From the NCBI RefSeq assembly GCF_900119485.1, contig NZ_FPJZ01000005.1, positions 1 to 64,000 of the forward strand: DNA of 64,000 nt, read 5' to 3'. Numbering within the stretch: the first letter of the stretch is position 1; the number at the start of each line of letters is the position of its first letter. Below the pieces are notes generated by a model. That model was not told the origin of the DNA and made no database searches. It worked only from the letters and a program-made list of their open reading frames with translations. The DNA comes from Thermoactinomyces sp. DSM 45891 (lineage in GTDB: Bacteria > Bacillota > Bacilli > Thermoactinomycetales > Thermoactinomycetaceae). Both the position numbers and the translations under genes were made by a program. This document shows, in pieces, positions 52,991 to 60,715 of this stretch.

Positions 52991-53976
52991 GCTCCCTCTC
53001 CTTCCCGCATCTCTTTTGCTTTGCTAATTCTTCGTAAGGCATCCAGCCTTACTGATTCCTGAATTTCATCGTTATCTGCAATCGTTTCAATAATCGTATC
53101 TACATTTAGTGTCTTTAGCTCTAACGCAGCATCTACTTGTCTCGTAAACTCCGCCCAGCGCTCTTCCTGATATCTTGCTTTTTCAATGTGACTCCGGTCT
53201 AATATCTCCTCGCCTAATTGTGCAGAAGTGAGTGGAATCACGGTAACATCAATACAATCTGTCAGTGTAAGCAATACCACTTGAGGTGTTCGCCGCATCT
53301 CAGATAAATGATTGTTTACCCGTGCGATCGCCCCTGGGTTTAACACATATCTTCCTTCCCGATGCTGAACCGGAAATCCTGCATGATAATGCCCTGTCAA
53401 AACAACATCTACATCGCTGTCTAGCTCCCATAATTGCGAAATCAAAGTATGAGCCACACTATCAGGCAACGGGCGATCAACCAACATACTATGTACCATA
53501 TGAATACAAAAATGAGCTTCCATCTCATTCTTGACCGCATAATCAAAGGAAATCTCGCGCTTATCTAAATCATAGTGGAAAGGCTGTCCACTTAGTTGTA
53601 CCACGATGCCATCTTTCTCTAACTTAATACGATTTCCTTCGTGCACGAGTTGCAAGGTACCAAATGCATCCAACAGTCCTAACATCGTACGTGGGAGCGT
53701 AATCGGGTTATGGGCATATACATCGTGATTCCCTGCAATCGCATAGACCGGCACTCCAAAACCACGAAACAAACTAGCAAAATCTCCTACTACTGCTGGG
53801 GATAGATTCGGATGATCAAATACATCCCCACCATGTAACACATAATCTACTTGATGTATGTTGGCAAGTTCGATGATCTCTTCCATTTTTCTACGGATCG
53901 TGGATGGAAAATCATCCTTTCGACTTCGTGGTGAATTCCCTCGAATGTGGGTATCCGTAAAATAGAGTATCTTCAC
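52987..53976 (-). CDS. Mre11/SbcD-like metallophosphoesterase (DNA repair nuclease)
   Basis: A 329-residue calcineurin-like phosphoesterase. Metal motifs appear in the Mre11/SbcD order: FTDTHIRG, HGGDVFDHPN, AGNHDVY, HMVHS and LTGHYHAG. A C-terminal helical part (~260-329) may bind the coiled-coil partner, as the Mre11 tail does. The start is GTG overlapping the recX stop (GTGA) with AAAAGGGGG upstream, and its own stop overlaps the next gene. The pairing with a Rad50-like ATPase makes a nuclease-ATPase complex at DNA ends likely. It is not the standard SbcD by sequence impression, so no symbol is given. Confidence 0.85.
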   Translation of the reverse strand: MKILYFTDTHIRGNSPRSRKDDFPSTIRRKMEEIIELANIHQVDYVLHGGDVFDHPNLSPAVVGDFASLFRGFGVPVYAIAGNHDVYAHNPITLPRTMLGLLDAFGTLQLVHEGNRIKLEKDGIVVQLSGQPFHYDLDKREISFDYAVKNEMEAHFCIHMVHSMLVDRPLPDSVAHTLISQLWELDSDVDVVLTGHYHAGFPVQHREGRYVLNPGAIARVNNHLSEMRRTPQVVLLTLTDCIDVTVIPLTSAQLGEEILDRSHIEKARYQEERWAEFTRQVDAALELKTLNVDTIIETIADNDEIQESVRLDALRRISKAKEMREGEGA

Positions 53977-54629
53977 AAACGATCCCCCTTTTCTTGTCGA
54001 TGAATGGACCGGAAATGTCTTAAGATTGGGTAGACAATACCTGCAGAAAAACCGCGCCTCATTAGGTATTGTCCTAGTTTCCGTTCTACTTTTGGCCAGA
54101 GATCGTCTTGGATACGAGAATAGCGCCTCTCGGCAAGGGTCATTGCCAGTTGGCGCTCTTCATCTTGTTCAATGTAGGATAGTGCCTTATCAATCCAATG
54201 ATCCGCCACACCTTTTTGCTTTAATTCTTGACGTAATCGAGTAGACCCCAATCCCTTCAGCCTCTGCCGCTCCTCAACCCACGCCACAGCATACTGCCCG
54301 TCATTGAGATAACCTTGTTGCACCAATTCCTCCGTAACAGCTTGGATATGCTCACGAGAAAATCCTTTTTCTAAGAGATGTTGGTGAACTTGGTGAACAG
54401 TACGAGGACGAAAGCCTATATATTTAAAAGAGATTTGACGAGCACGATTCTGTTCCTCAGCAAGCAACCAGTGCTGGCAATCAGCTTCATCTACATCCAT
54501 GCCCTTATGTAGTCGGAATTTAATTAACACATCCTCATGGATAGAGAGTGCAAACTCTCCATCCACATAAATGTGATAACGTCTACCCAATGCCGATTCC
54601 TTTTCGATTCGGGTGATATTCGAACCCAC
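53973..54629 (-). CDS. recX: Regulatory protein RecX
   Basis: A modulator of RecA filaments. Three-helix repeats typical of RecX are visible: ALSIHEDVLIKFRLHKG, ISFKYIGFRPRTVHQVHQHL, EKGFSREHIQAVTEELVQQGYLND and GSTRLRQELKQKGVADHWID. The GTG at 54629 is 9 bases after AAGGCGG and gives 218 residues; another GTG three codons earlier touches that site. It lies 17 bases after recA with no terminator between, so the two are co-transcribed. Confidence 0.92.
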   Translation of the reverse strand: MGSNITRIEKESALGRRYHIYVDGEFALSIHEDVLIKFRLHKGMDVDEADCQHWLLAEEQNRARQISFKYIGFRPRTVHQVHQHLLEKGFSREHIQAVTEELVQQGYLNDGQYAVAWVEERQRLKGLGSTRLRQELKQKGVADHWIDKALSYIEQDEERQLAMTLAERRYSRIQDDLWPKVERKLGQYLMRRGFSAGIVYPILRHFRSIHRQEKGDRL

Positions 54630-54646
54630 TTTCTTCACCCGCCTTT

Positions 54647-55759
54647 TTAATCTTCTTGGTCAAGACCTGCTGCTAAAGCTGCCGTAATAATCGGGTCAGA
54701 GTCTGCTTGTTCTTTTGATTTACGACCGCGCTGTGCACTTTTTTCCTCTACTGCCGGAGCTGGTACCTGTGCAAGAGGTAACTCATAATGGGTACGAATT
54801 CGGTTTTCGATCTCGATAAACAATGCAGGGTTTTCTTTCAAGAATAACTTTGCATTTTCGCGACCTTGGCCCAAACGCTCCCCTTCAAAGGAGTACCAAG
54901 CACCACTCTTATTTACAATATCCAATTCTGTGGCAATATCAAGCGCACTACCTTCACGAGAGATTCCTTCTCCGAACATAATATCTACTTCAGCCGTTTT
55001 AAATGGAGGAGCTACTTTGTTTTTTACCACCTTAATCTTCGTACGATTCCCTACCATGTCCGTACCCTGCTTAATTGTTTCAGCACGACGAACTTCAAGA
55101 CGAACACTTGAGTAAAATTTTAACGCACGGCCACCTGGAGTAACCTCAGGGTTGCCAAACATAACCCCTACTTTTTCACGAATCTGGTTAATAAAAATCG
55201 CGATGGTCTTCGATTTATTAATAGCTCCAGAAAGCTTCCGAAGTGCTTGTGACATCAAACGAGCTTGAAGACCTACATGGGAATCTCCCATCTCTCCTTC
55301 AATCTCTGCCTTAGGAACCAATGCTGCTACGGAGTCGATTACGATCACATCAACGGCCCCACTACGAACGAGTGCTTCTGCAATTTCCAAAGCTTGTTCT
55401 CCTGTATCCGGTTGAGATAAGAGCATCTCAGAGATGTTTACACCTAACTTTTGAGCATAGGCCGGATCTAGTGCATGTTCCGCGTCAATAAATGCAGCTT
55501 GTCCACCCATTTTCTGTACTTCTGCAATCGCGTGCAGAGCAACCGTCGTCTTACCTGAAGATTCTGGGCCGTATACCTCAATAATTCTTCCACGAGGGAA
55601 TCCACCAATTCCCAGTGCGATGTCTAATGCAAGGGCTCCGGTTGAAGCTGTCTCTACTTGGGAAACTGATTCTTCACCCATGCGCATAACGGAACCTTTT
55701 CCGAATTGTTTTTCAATTTGTCTAAGTGCGATTTCTAAAGCCTGACGACGATCTGACAA
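54647..55759 (-). CDS. recA: Recombinase RecA
   Basis: Strand-exchange protein and SOS co-protease. Walker A is YGPESSGKTT, Walker B lies in VDVIVIDSVAALVP, and INQIREKVGVMFGNPEVTPGG is the DNA-binding L2 region. The start is TTG at 55759, 8 bases after AGAGGAG; the resulting SDRRQALEIALRQIEKQFGKG lines up with the B. subtilis N-terminus, whereas GTG at 55768 overlaps the site. At 370 residues it has an acidic tail ending DQED. A SigA promoter and a LexA box lie upstream. Confidence 0.97.
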   Translation of the reverse strand: MSDRRQALEIALRQIEKQFGKGSVMRMGEESVSQVETASTGALALDIALGIGGFPRGRIIEVYGPESSGKTTVALHAIAEVQKMGGQAAFIDAEHALDPAYAQKLGVNISEMLLSQPDTGEQALEIAEALVRSGAVDVIVIDSVAALVPKAEIEGEMGDSHVGLQARLMSQALRKLSGAINKSKTIAIFINQIREKVGVMFGNPEVTPGGRALKFYSSVRLEVRRAETIKQGTDMVGNRTKIKVVKNKVAPPFKTAEVDIMFGEGISREGSALDIATELDIVNKSGAWYSFEGERLGQGRENAKLFLKENPALFIEIENRIRTHYELPLAQVPAPAVEEKSAQRGRKSKEQADSDPIITAALAAGLDQED

Positions 55760-55795
55760 TGCGCCCACTCCTCTGTCCTTTTATGTACTAGTATT

Positions 55796-55824
55796 ATCAT
55801 ACCTTGTTTTTCATTTACTGCCAA
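55796..55824 (-). promoter_or_regulatory. recA promoter
   Basis: On the minus strand TTGGCA (55819-55824), a 17-base spacer and TATGAT (55796-55801), 37 bases before the TTG start. It probably drives recA, recX, the nuclease gene and the split ATPase genes together. Confidence 0.8.
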
Positions 55825-55834
55825 TACTATTTTA

Positions 55835-55848
55835 CGAACATCCATTCG
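55835..55848. promoter_or_regulatory. LexA (SOS) box upstream of recA
   Basis: cgaacatccattcg matches the Bacillus consensus CGAAC-N4-GTTCG at 9 of 10 fixed positions. It lies 10 bases upstream of the -35 of the recA promoter. Confidence 0.75.
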
Positions 55849-55921
55849 TTTTTTATTTTCTGTTTGGCTATGGTACATTGAAAGAAGGAAAGAAATTGAA
55901 CATCGATGGGAGGCTATTATC

Positions 55922-56236
55922 TTGAATCAAGAAGCAATGAAAGAAGCTATTTTAGATGAATTAGAAAACGTACTTGATCCAGAACTTCATATCGACATCG
56001 TAAACCTTGGGCTTATCTATAACCTTGAAATCGATGACAAGCAAAAGGCTACCGTCACGATGACACTGACAGCAATGGGGTGCCCTCTCTCTGCTACTAT
56101 CCACGGTATGGTCACGGAAGCGGTCATGAGAGTAAACAACGTCCAAGATGTGGAAGTCAACATCATCTATGATCCTCCTTGGGACAAAAGTCGCATGTCT
56201 CGCTATGCCAAGATTGCTCTCGGGATTGCAGACTAG
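55922..56236 (+). CDS. MIP18 family (DUF59) Fe-S assembly protein, SufT/YitW-like
   Basis: A 104-residue MIP18 protein thought to help load Fe-S clusters. VLDPELHIDIVNLGLIYNLEI and TLTAMGCPLSATI with its conserved cysteine, then DPPWDKSRMSRYA, are the family signature. The start is TTG at 55922 after GGGAGG. It is divergent from recA, with the LexA box in the shared 162-base region, and convergent with the helicase gene. B. subtilis YitW is similar. Confidence 0.88.
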   Translation: MNQEAMKEAILDELENVLDPELHIDIVNLGLIYNLEIDDKQKATVTMTLTAMGCPLSATIHGMVTEAVMRVNNVQDVEVNIIYDPPWDKSRMSRYAKIALGIAD

Positions 56237-56271
56237 GCATTACCATTCATCAAAAATTCCATATTACATAT

Positions 56272-56307
56272 AAAAAAGGAACCATCCAACAAGATGGTTC
56301 CTTTTTT
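56272..56307. terminator. Bidirectional terminator between the MIP18 and helicase genes
   Basis: A perfect stem of 14-15 bp (aaaaaggaaccatc and its complement) with a 6-base loop and A/T runs at both feet. Confidence 0.9.
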
Positions 56308-56316
56308 ATGGTTACC

Positions 56317-57936
56317 TTACCCTCTAGGTCGGACTGTACGCTCAGAAGGAGGAGTGCTCGTACGCGGACGTGCAGGTTCCATGTTCACACGTGCACCGTT
56401 GATTTTAGACTGACGAAGTGCTTCATAGACGAATGGAGCTACATCTTCTGGCACTTCTACAAAGGAGAAGCGGTCATAGATATTAATTCGTCCAACCTGG
56501 CGCAAAGCAATTCCTGCATGATCCGCAATGGCTTGTGCCAACTCTTGTGGACGCATATTTACATTACGCCCCACATTGATAAAGAAGCGAACCATACCTG
56601 GCGAAGCACCTGTTTCTCCAAAATTATACCCTGCATCAGGGCCTTTGGAGAAACGCTCTGAGAAGGACAGGTAAAGCGCTGCGGCCGCTACCTTCTCAGT
56701 GGAGTATTTCTCACTCAATTGTCCTAACATCTCTTCGAACAGGCTAAGATCCGTCTCAGCTTGGATTACTTCCCCTATTTGAGTCATCCAAGTCTGCTGT
56801 TGTTTCGTAGCAATTTCTTCTAGAGTAGGGAGTTCTTTTGATTTCAAACGGTTACCCGTTTCCTCTTCAATCGTGCGCAATTGCTTCATCTCACGTGGAG
56901 TTACGAGAGTTAACGCAACACCCGCACGACCTGCACGACCTGTACGACCAATACGGTGCACATAGCTCTCTACATCTTGGGGAATATCAAAGTTAATTAC
57001 ATGCGTTACACTTCCAACATCAATACCCCGTGCCGCTACATCAGTAGCTACAAGCAATTCAATCTCACTATTACGGAAAGCGCTCATCACGCGATCCCGT
57101 TGATATTGTTGGAGATCTCCATGTAGTCCTCCAGATAGATAGCCACGTGCCTGAAGTGCTTCTGCTAACTCATCTACACCTTTTTTCGTTCGACAGAAGA
57201 CAATTCCTAAATTAACTTCCTCACTATCTAGAATTCGGCAAAGCGCATCTATTTTATGATTCTCAAGTACCCGGTAGTATACTTGCTTAATCATAGGTAC
57301 ACTCACATCGCCCCGATTAATCGTAATATACCGTGGTTTGCGCATATACTTATTCGCTAATTGGCGAATAGCAGGAGGCATAGTAGCTGAGAAAAGAAGA
57401 AGCTGGCGGTCTGTCGGTACAAAACGTAATACCGATTCGATGTCCTCAATGAAACCCATATCTAGCATCTCATCTGCTTCATCTAAAACAATTACCTCAA
57501 TTGCATCCACCTTTAGTGTCCCACGACGCAAATGATCTAGTAGCCTTCCCGGAGTACCAATAACAACATGGACTCCCTGCTCCAATGCCTTTACTTGTCG
57601 TCCGATAGATTGTCCACCATAGATTGGAAGTGTTTTAATCCGACCTGGCCGACCGATACGCCGTAATTCTTCAGACACCTGAATCGCTAGTTCACGAGTA
57701 GGGGTAAGGATAATGCTCTGCACTTGGTTCACTTTGGTTTGAATACGATCTAATATCGGAATTCCAAAAGCCGCAGTCTTACCTGTTCCTGTCTGTGCCT
57801 GCCCAATCACATCTTCCCCGCGTAATACAGCGGGAATACACTCGATCTGAATCGGAGAAGGCTCTTCAAAGCCAATATCGTAAATTCCTTTTAAAATATC
57901 AGGTTGTAGTCCAAATTCATCAAAACTCTTCGTCAT
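56317..57936 (-). CDS. DEAD-box RNA helicase with DbpA-type RNA-binding domain
   Basis: A 539-residue ATP-dependent RNA helicase. AQTGTGKTA is Walker A (motif I), VLDEADEML is motif II, FSATMP is motif III, HRIGRTGRAGRAG is motif VI. The C-terminal ~80 residues (GMVRFFINVGRNVNMRPQEL, DRFSFVEVPEDVAPFV) are a DbpA/CsdA RNA-binding domain. It ends RPRTSTPPSERTVRPRG, a short basic tail. In other Bacilli such proteins aid ribosome assembly and mRNA decay in the cold. It sits between cinA and recA, 9 bases after cinA, an unusual place. Confidence 0.9.
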   Translation of the reverse strand: MTKSFDEFGLQPDILKGIYDIGFEEPSPIQIECIPAVLRGEDVIGQAQTGTGKTAAFGIPILDRIQTKVNQVQSIILTPTRELAIQVSEELRRIGRPGRIKTLPIYGGQSIGRQVKALEQGVHVVIGTPGRLLDHLRRGTLKVDAIEVIVLDEADEMLDMGFIEDIESVLRFVPTDRQLLLFSATMPPAIRQLANKYMRKPRYITINRGDVSVPMIKQVYYRVLENHKIDALCRILDSEEVNLGIVFCRTKKGVDELAEALQARGYLSGGLHGDLQQYQRDRVMSAFRNSEIELLVATDVAARGIDVGSVTHVINFDIPQDVESYVHRIGRTGRAGRAGVALTLVTPREMKQLRTIEEETGNRLKSKELPTLEEIATKQQQTWMTQIGEVIQAETDLSLFEEMLGQLSEKYSTEKVAAAALYLSFSERFSKGPDAGYNFGETGASPGMVRFFINVGRNVNMRPQELAQAIADHAGIALRQVGRINIYDRFSFVEVPEDVAPFVYEALRQSKINGARVNMEPARPRTSTPPSERTVRPRG

Positions 57937-57945
57937 GTTGTAAAA

Positions 57946-59187
57946 TCACCCTTTTTTTAATCTCTGCCATAGATGGAATAGAGCATATTTTGCTGCTAAT
58001 AACTGAACTCGTTTACGTTGCCCTCTAATCATATGACGATAGACCTCTGTATTGCCATTTTTCGCGGCAATCGCGATCCAGACCTCCCCAACAGGTTTTC
58101 CTTCCGAAGGTGTTGGCCCCGCAAGCCCTGTTACACTGATGGCAAAATCACTTTGGAATTGAGCTCTTGTATGCTCTACCATCTCAGTCGCCGCTTCTCC
58201 GCTAATCGCACCATATTTTTGAAGTGTATCTGCTGAAACGTTCGTCATACGTTCTTTGATTTCATTGGTATACGTAACGATACCACCCAACACAGCTTGA
58301 CTCGCGCCAGGCACGGTGGTTAGTAGATACGTAAGGAAGCCACCCGTACAACTCTCTGCCATCGCTACAGTCTGCTTCCGATCCTGCATAATAGATAAAA
58401 CAACTTCTTCTAAAGTCTCTTTTTTCTCACTAAAACAAAACTCCCCTACACGATGAAGGATTTCCTGTCTGATCAGTTCAATTTTTGCCTTAGCCTCACT
58501 CGCTGACGCAGCCTCCACTGTAATTCGCAAAACAACTCCCGCTTCTTCAGCATATGTTGCAATAGTTGGAGATGTTTCTGATTGGATCAAATCCTTCAAT
58601 CGATCTTCTAATAAAGATTCTCCAATTCCAAAAAAAGAAAGAGGATGAGATACAATTACCCTTCGACTAGGGATGAGAGAAAGAATAAATTCACGAATCT
58701 GTCCTTCAAACATGGGGAGCATTTCACCGGGAGGACCTGGCAAAAGGATATATGTAATCCCTTCTGCAGTAACAGCTAGACCGGGAGCAGTACCTCTGGA
58801 GTTTAAAAACACAGTCCCATTCGGAAATGCATATGTTTGTTTCAAGTTGTTCTCTGTCATTGGGATAGAACGTCCAGCAAAGGCGGATTGCAATGCTTCA
58901 AAAGCCGCTGGATCTTGAATCAATTCAACACCCAAGAACTCAGCCAATGTTTCTTTTGTCAAATCGTCTAACGTTGGACCGAGTCCACCGCAAACGATTA
59001 CTAACTCAGAACGAGCCTTAGCGAGCTGAAATGTTTGGTAAAGTCGATCACGATCATCATCTACAGAAGTATGGAAATAAACCGGTATCCCCAATACGGC
59101 ACATTCCTGTGATAGAAAGCTAGAGTGAGTGTCTAAGGTATAACCCATTAACAATTCTGTTCCAACGGTAATAACTTCCGCCTTCAT
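57946..59187 (-). CDS. cinA: CinA family nicotinamide mononucleotide deamidase-related protein
   Basis: A 413-residue two-domain protein: an N-terminal MoaB-like domain (residues ~1-170, VITVGTELLMGYTLDTH, CGGLGPTLDDLTKE, LLPGPPGEM) and a C-terminal CinA domain (~255-413, AESCTGGFLTYLLTTVPGAS, VTGLAGPTPSEGKPVGEVWIA cut within) that deamidates NMN in related proteins. In naturally competent Gram-positives it is competence-induced with recA. ATG has GGAG upstream. It lies 15 bases after pgsA. Confidence 0.93.
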   Translation of the reverse strand: MKAEVITVGTELLMGYTLDTHSSFLSQECAVLGIPVYFHTSVDDDRDRLYQTFQLAKARSELVIVCGGLGPTLDDLTKETLAEFLGVELIQDPAAFEALQSAFAGRSIPMTENNLKQTYAFPNGTVFLNSRGTAPGLAVTAEGITYILLPGPPGEMLPMFEGQIREFILSLIPSRRVIVSHPLSFFGIGESLLEDRLKDLIQSETSPTIATYAEEAGVVLRITVEAASASEAKAKIELIRQEILHRVGEFCFSEKKETLEEVVLSIMQDRKQTVAMAESCTGGFLTYLLTTVPGASQAVLGGIVTYTNEIKERMTNVSADTLQKYGAISGEAATEMVEHTRAQFQSDFAISVTGLAGPTPSEGKPVGEVWIAIAAKNGNTEVYRHMIRGQRKRVQLLAAKYALFHLWQRLKKG

Positions 59188-59202
59188 AAGTGAGTCTCCT
59201 CT

Positions 59203-59796
59203 TTACTGTTTCGGGTTCGAAGTAGTAAGTGAAACAAATTTCCTATTTTTATAGAAATAATCGACGCCTGATACAACCGTAATGATCACTGCTAGCCATT
59301 TCGCTAAAAAGGCAAACGGAATCGCATATTGAGCAAACGGAACATTATTCAGCATTAGTGCCACGATTGCTACGATCTGAATGATCGTTTTCGCTTTCCC
59401 TAATGCACTAGCAGCGATAACCTTCCCTTCCACTGCTCCAATCAAACGCAATCCTGTAACAGCAAACTCTCGACTAATAATGACGATAGCCATCCATGCC
59501 TCTAAACGATTCATCTCTACAAGTGAAATGAGTGCGGCTGTAATTAATAGTTTATCTGCTAGAGGATCAAGAAACTTCCCGAGATTGGTTACTATTTTAT
59601 TCTTTCGAGCTATATATCCATCCAAACCGTCTGTAACAGCCGCTAGAACAAATACCAATGTCGCAATCAATTCACTCACTGTTATCGTGACTTGACCAAA
59701 GTGTATCGATCCAAGATCAAAACGAACAAGTAAAAAGATCATGACCACGGGAACAAGAAAAATACGTGCCATTGTTATCTTGTTGGCTACGTTCAC
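59203..59796 (-). CDS. pgsA: CDP-diacylglycerol-glycerol-3-phosphate 3-phosphatidyltransferase
   Basis: A membrane enzyme making phosphatidylglycerol phosphate. The CDP-alcohol motif is present as DGLDGYIARKNKIVTNLGKFLDPLADK (cited here in two pieces: DGLDGYIARK and GKFLDPLADK), with the DG..AR..G..D..D pattern complete. About four to five helices are expected over 197 residues. The start is GTG at 59796 with GGAGG upstream. It is the first of pgsA-cinA-helicase, an essential lipid gene. Confidence 0.94.
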   Translation of the reverse strand: MNVANKITMARIFLVPVVMIFLLVRFDLGSIHFGQVTITVSELIATLVFVLAAVTDGLDGYIARKNKIVTNLGKFLDPLADKLLITAALISLVEMNRLEAWMAIVIISREFAVTGLRLIGAVEGKVIAASALGKAKTIIQIVAIVALMLNNVPFAQYAIPFAFLAKWLAVIITVVSGVDYFYKNRKFVSLTTSNPKQ

Positions 59797-59802
59797 TGTG
59801 AT

Positions 59803-59919
59803 CTACCTCCTGGACAATCCATTGATTTGGTTCTTGGAGGAAATCCTCTCAATGATCCCTTGTGTGGGAGAAGAAACGAACAGGATTGCGACTGAATGAT
59901 ACGCAGGTATATATTTCAT
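59803..59919 (-). CDS. Possible 38-residue leader peptide before pgsA
   Basis: An ATG at 59919 opens 38 codons (MKYIPAYHSVAILFVSSPTQ...) ending AGG AGG TAG, so its last codons form the pgsA ribosome binding site. That would link translation of the two. Support is weak: only GGAAGA about 11 bases before the ATG and no known homologue. The rest of 59797-60037 shows nothing. Confidence 0.2.
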   Translation of the reverse strand: MKYIPAYHSVAILFVSSPTQGIIERISSKNQINGLSRR

Positions 59920-60037
59920 GTGTGATCAATTCTTCCAAATATGTAGTAGATAGCAGATAATCCTTCCGTAAGTATAAACTATGCAAAAGTAAGGTGTCAA
60001 AAGCTTACCCACAAAAAGCTCTTCTCTTTACGAATCT

Positions 60038-60601
60038 TTATTCAACTAAGAAAAATCGATATGATTGAGCATTTTTTGTATGAGATGTATCAATTTGAAT
60101 CCCATTTACTCTTAATTGAACTTGATCAGGTTTCTCTAAAAATACATACAATTCTATTTTATCTTCTATTTTTTCTACATTGTTTACCGAAAGCTTCCCT
60201 TCTTTTAACAATCTACCTTTCGATGAATCTCGATACACCTTAAAAGAAGCACTACTCTTGGTTGAAAGGGAAACCTCAACTTTGCCCACATTACCTAAGC
60301 GATATTGCTCAACAGAGTCTTTCCCTCCCGACTGAGGCTGCAATTCTATTTTCGGTCTACCCGGATTACCTTTGCCTGATTCCGTTTCAGTATGGACAGG
60401 GGGAGACTTAGCTTCTCGATTAAATGCACTTCCTTTGAAGGCATAAAAGCCAACTGGTATAGCTAAAGCCACCAGCACTACACCAAACCATGCGAACCAA
60501 GGAACTGATCCCTTTTGTATCTTTCGAGCATGTTTTTTTCTTCTACTTACGAACTGACTAGGTGTTTTCTGTGATAGTGATTGCTGCTCCATATCTACCA
60601 T
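60038..60601 (-). CDS. Single-helix membrane protein with RodZ C-terminal-like domain
   Basis: A 187-residue protein: a basic cytoplasmic start (VSRRKKHARKIQKG), one membrane helix (~residues 34-55, WFAWFGVVLVALAIPVGFYAF), a flexible linker and an outer domain (~105-187, VGKVEVSLSTKSSASFKVYRD, PDQVQLRVNGIQID) that resembles the RodZ C-terminal domain. The N-terminal HTH_25 of RodZ is missing. It follows two proteins with that HTH, suggesting the parts of RodZ are shared out. The ATG (one of two, 60601 or 60592) has GGGAGG rather far upstream. Confidence 0.6.
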   Translation of the reverse strand: MVDMEQQSLSQKTPSQFVSRRKKHARKIQKGSVPWFAWFGVVLVALAIPVGFYAFKGSAFNREAKSPPVHTETESGKGNPGRPKIELQPQSGGKDSVEQYRLGNVGKVEVSLSTKSSASFKVYRDSSKGRLLKEGKLSVNNVEKIEDKIELYVFLEKPDQVQLRVNGIQIDTSHTKNAQSYRFFLVE

Positions 60602-60666
60602 AGCTGCAAAGATATCCTCCCATCGCTCTCCATTTTGATGTCAGTATATCCTAGGAAAAACAAAAG

Positions 60667-60690
60667 AAAAAGCCTGCTAAGAGGCTTTTT
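60667..60690 (-). terminator. Terminator between the two rodZ-like genes
   Basis: A 9-bp stem (aaaaagcct / aggcttttt) with a 6-base loop, then CTTTTGTTTTT on the minus strand. Confidence 0.85.
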
Positions 60691-60715
60691 CAGGAACATT
60701 TCTTTAACAATTTTA

